64,000 nt of DNA, taken from Promerops cafer (Eukaryota; Chordata; Aves; Passeriformes; Nectariniidae). The notes beneath the pieces were generated by a model. The model ran no database searches and was not told the origin of the DNA. It saw only the letters and a list, made by a program, of their open reading frames with translations. Of the stretch, positions 61,348 to 64,000 are shown piece by piece; position 1 is the first letter of the stretch; every line of letters starts with the position of its first letter. A program made the translations under genes and the position numbers. The stretch covers positions 7,851,778 to 7,915,777 of the forward strand of contig VZSE01006462.1 in NCBI GenBank assembly GCA_013398275.1. Reading direction: 5' to 3'.

Positions 61348-61700
61348 GTAAGTTGTTCTTTCACATTCCCTTCTCGAAATCCAAGAGGGTGGGGACCACC
61401 AGGTGAATGGTTTTGGAGGAAAAACTCTGCTTGGAGGTGCTGCACAGCTCTGTGCTGAAGAATTTAGCCTAATTTAGTCCTCCAACTGCTCAGAGAATCT
61501 AAGAGTAGGGCTGGGACTGGATTTAAACTTACCTGCATTAGTGAAACCAGTTCATTGTGCACAAGCCTGTTATTAGCAGACATGTTGATGTCTGATTTAC
61601 AAAGCTGTGGATGTCATAAAGACTGGCCACATTTTAGCACTCTGTTTAGCAAGACCCATGTGCTCCTCTCGTGTTAGTAACTGTTGTTCACCATTTTCAG
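61348..61700 (+). other. CCN6: CCN6 intron 2
   Basis: A 353-bp GT-AG intron, GTAAGT at the 5' end and CCATTTTCAG at the 3' end. Phase 1, splitting the Tyr codon (T|AT) of the conserved Cys-Ala-Tyr-Leu-Val-Ala sequence. Confidence 0.95.
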
Positions 61701-61943
61701 ATCTGGTAGCTGTAGGATGTGAGCTCAATGGAGTTTATTATGCCAACGGGCAGACCTTTCAGCCCAACCAGCTTTATAAGTGCCTGTGTGTCAGTGGTAC
61801 AATCGGATGTACCCCTGTATTCACACCAAGATTAGCAGGAAGCCCCTGCGCCAGGGTCCCAGGCAGAAAGAAGCCAGGACAATCCATCTGTAGCCTGGGA
61901 CAGCACAAGCAACTTCAATCAAGCAACTACAGACTGATGTCAG
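61701..61943 (+). CDS. CCN6: CCN6 exon 3: reduced VWC domain
   Basis: Completes Tyr and continues LVAVGCELNGVYYANGQTFQ, then the KCLCVSGTIGCTP segment and a Lys/Arg/Gln-rich linker ending RLMS. It holds six cysteines where most CCN VWC domains have ten. Loss of four VWC cysteines is a known peculiarity of mammalian CCN6, so this both supports the assignment and shows the trait is shared here. The exon ends TCA G|GTGAGC in phase 1. No frameshift or stop is seen. The following TSP1 and cystine-knot exons are not found before 64000. Confidence 0.96.
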
Positions 61944-64000
61944 GTGAGCCTGACTACACTGGTAAACTTCTCTGCACATGACCCTTTCTGCATTTAGTGT
62001 CTGTGGCTCCAGCAGCCAGGCAGGCAGCACACTGGCACTTGCCCAATTCTCGCTCAAGGCCTTTTGCAGGGTTACTGTTGTGTCCCATTTACCCCTCTTA
62101 CTCTCAGGTCACAGACTCATTTCTCTAAACCTAATGAATATGAAAAGCAAAAAGGCTTTTGGCTTCTGCACCAGGAAATTGGCCAAAGCATCTTTCTGCA
62201 GAGGTTTGCTCTTCATTGGATCAGCCCAATTAGGGATGCTCCTGGACAGCCATTTTGCAGCCTGGGAACTGCCCCACTTTTTCCTGCTTTGTGGTGTTAA
62301 GACAGTCTTGGTTTTCACATACATATATTAACACGATGCAGGTCTCTTCTTTCAGTAGAAAGCAGAAAATTATAAAAATTGCCTTAGTGGCTTTCCTGCA
62401 CTCAGAAATTTTAGGTCACTGCAAGAACAATACTCCCCCCCAGTTTCTTTTTTCAGTCTGATCAAAAGCATTCATAAGCTCATCCATGCAACTCTGCCAT
62501 GGTCAGTGGATATTCCCTGTAACTCCATTCTTGCTCTGCTGCTAACACTAGTTCTCTTTTTCACTCTAAGGAAGCACCATTGCCAGAAGCAGCTATGCCA
62601 GCCCTTCCCTGGCCACAGCTGCTACACTTGTGCCATCTCCTTCCCTGTGCATGTGCAACTTTCCATGGTGAAAGTCATCTTCATTACAGCTAATGCAGGT
62701 ACCAGAAAGCAGAACCATTTATTTGGTGGAAGATTGAATCACCATCATGGATCAATAAAATAAAACAAAACTAAAAGGATTGCAATTGCTATCAGAAAAA
62801 CTTTATCAAAGGCTGCTGAGTAGATGCACATCAATCAATCTGCAGGTAAATAGACCTGCTTACAAAATCTGAAGTCCAGTTTGGACAACTTCTCACACGT
62901 AAGCCATGGTCATGCAAGTAAGCCAAAATAAAAAAAGAAGTTCATCTTTACTTCAAATTATGATAGAATACCTATATCTACTATCAAAGCCTTTTAACAG
63001 AAATTCACTTAATGCTGTTGTATAAACACATACTCGGTAAAGCAACTGACTTCAAGTGAAGAGAAATTTAACTTCTAGAGAACAGTGCTAATCTGACTGA
63101 AGAGAGACCATAATGCATTGAAAACAATGGCAACCAAACCATGTGAGCCTCTGAAATACATCTCACCACAAACCCAATTAATGTACTTCAGATATCTGGA
63201 GAACAGCATTAAGCCATTTACTTTGTAGTCCTTCAGCAGATCCAAAAGCTAAAGTCCAGCCTTCAGTAACTCCTTCACTGACTGCAGCATGACATCATGT
63301 ACTCTGGAATTTGGATCAGCTGCACAGCATAGCCTTGAGAGCAGACACCCAGCTGGTAAAGCACACTTTCTATTGGGCTTGGTTCAGGGACCCAACACCC
63401 TGTTCCTGTGGTGGCTGTACATGCTGTAGGATGCTGTTCTTTGGGAATCTTCTGAAGAAAAAGACCTGGAAATCTTTTTTCCAAGTGAAGTCTTCCCCTT
63501 CCCATTTCCCAGTCCAGCAGAAGTATCTAGTCAACTTGCCCATGAATTCCATGGATGGCTCAATGGGCTAATATGGATTTTGAAAAGTCCCCTTCTTGTT
63601 AGAGTGGATAGTGAGTGCTAAGTTTCATTTTACTCCTCTTGCTTTGTTTTCTGGCTTTCCATTTAAATTTGATTTACCCAATTCAGCTATACAGAGATGT
63701 AACTAGGTCATACTTAAAAAAATGTACCAAGTATAAACAACCATTTAAGTTCCTTTTATTTGTTGCAGATCTGTGACAGGCTTTTAAACTGCTTGCTTCA
63801 ATGAGACCTTTAAATTGCTGTCTACTTTCCAAGCAGACAGCAGTTGTGGTAATTCCAGGTAATTCTACCCGTGCTTTTACATAAATGCACAGATTCCACA
63901 TAGTTTTTTGTAGAACTTTTCCACTGCAATTTTGTTTCTTTTAAGTATACCCCACCTAAACCAGCCCTCAGGCTTTTTAATGGTATCTAAAAGTGATTGG
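61944..64000 (+). other. CCN6: CCN6 intron 3 (5' part, runs off the window)
   Basis: Begins with GTGAGC. I looked for the TSP1 exon (WxxCSxTCGxG type) in all plus-strand frames and did not find it. A Cys-rich string (CSCGGCTCC) in the frame at 63311-63571 has the wrong spacing and no matching splice phase. No other exon or known repeat was recognised. Confidence 0.75.

Noticed and set aside
63311..63571. Cys-rich string as a possible CCN6 TSP1 or knot exon
   Set aside because: Cysteine spacing does not fit TSP1 or cystine-knot motifs, and there is no acceptor in phase 1.
1..64000. CRISPR arrays, tRNA or rRNA genes, prokaryotic operons
   Set aside because: No regularly spaced repeats, no cloverleaf or rRNA sequence recognised, and the gene structure is intron-bearing and vertebrate.

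Overview
The window is vertebrate, and most probably avian, nuclear DNA. Coding exons are short and separated by GT-AG introns. There are no operons, tRNAs, rRNAs or CRISPR arrays. The recognisable interspersed repeats are the bird pair: CR1 LINE 3' ends (10.3-10.7 kb minus, 56.3-56.4 kb plus, probably 31.2 kb minus) and a solo endogenous-retrovirus LTR of a type common in bird genomes (27.4-28.0 kb). Overall repeat density is low, as expected for birds.

The only protein-coding gene I can support is the 5' part of CCN6 (WISP3), on the plus strand at the right end. A short signal-peptide exon (57716-57766) is followed by a 3.3-kb intron, the IGFBP-domain exon (61098-61347), a 353-bp intron and the reduced VWC-domain exon (61701-61943). 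Splice sites and phases agree across the three exons. The TSP1 and cystine-knot exons must lie beyond 64000.

Everything left of 57.7 kb looks non-coding. In mammals the gene upstream of CCN6 is FYN, transcribed away from it, so this stretch is best read as the FYN-CCN6 interval and possibly the long 5' non-coding part of FYN. That is inference from synteny; no FYN coding exon is visible. CpG-rich promoter-like islands lie at 44.88-45.32 kb (with a good splice donor on the minus strand, the direction expected for FYN) and 24.43-25.07 kb. A TATA/octamer/donor arrangement on the plus strand lies at 19.07-19.27 kb.

Other structure: an 88-bp tandem duplication beside a perfect 18-bp palindrome (4.72-4.93 kb), a hairpin-type inverted repeat (4.18 kb), a G-rich degenerate repeat block that may be LTR-derived (15.46-15.90 kb), an 86-bp GGAA/TTCC microsatellite (41.2 kb), two A/C-rich tracts (11.0 and 43.5 kb), a 107-nt homopurine tract in CCN6 intron 1 (60.2 kb) and three RFX X-box-like sites. 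I found no convincing previously undescribed biological system. The most useful leads are the candidate distal promoters and the 15.5-kb repeat block.
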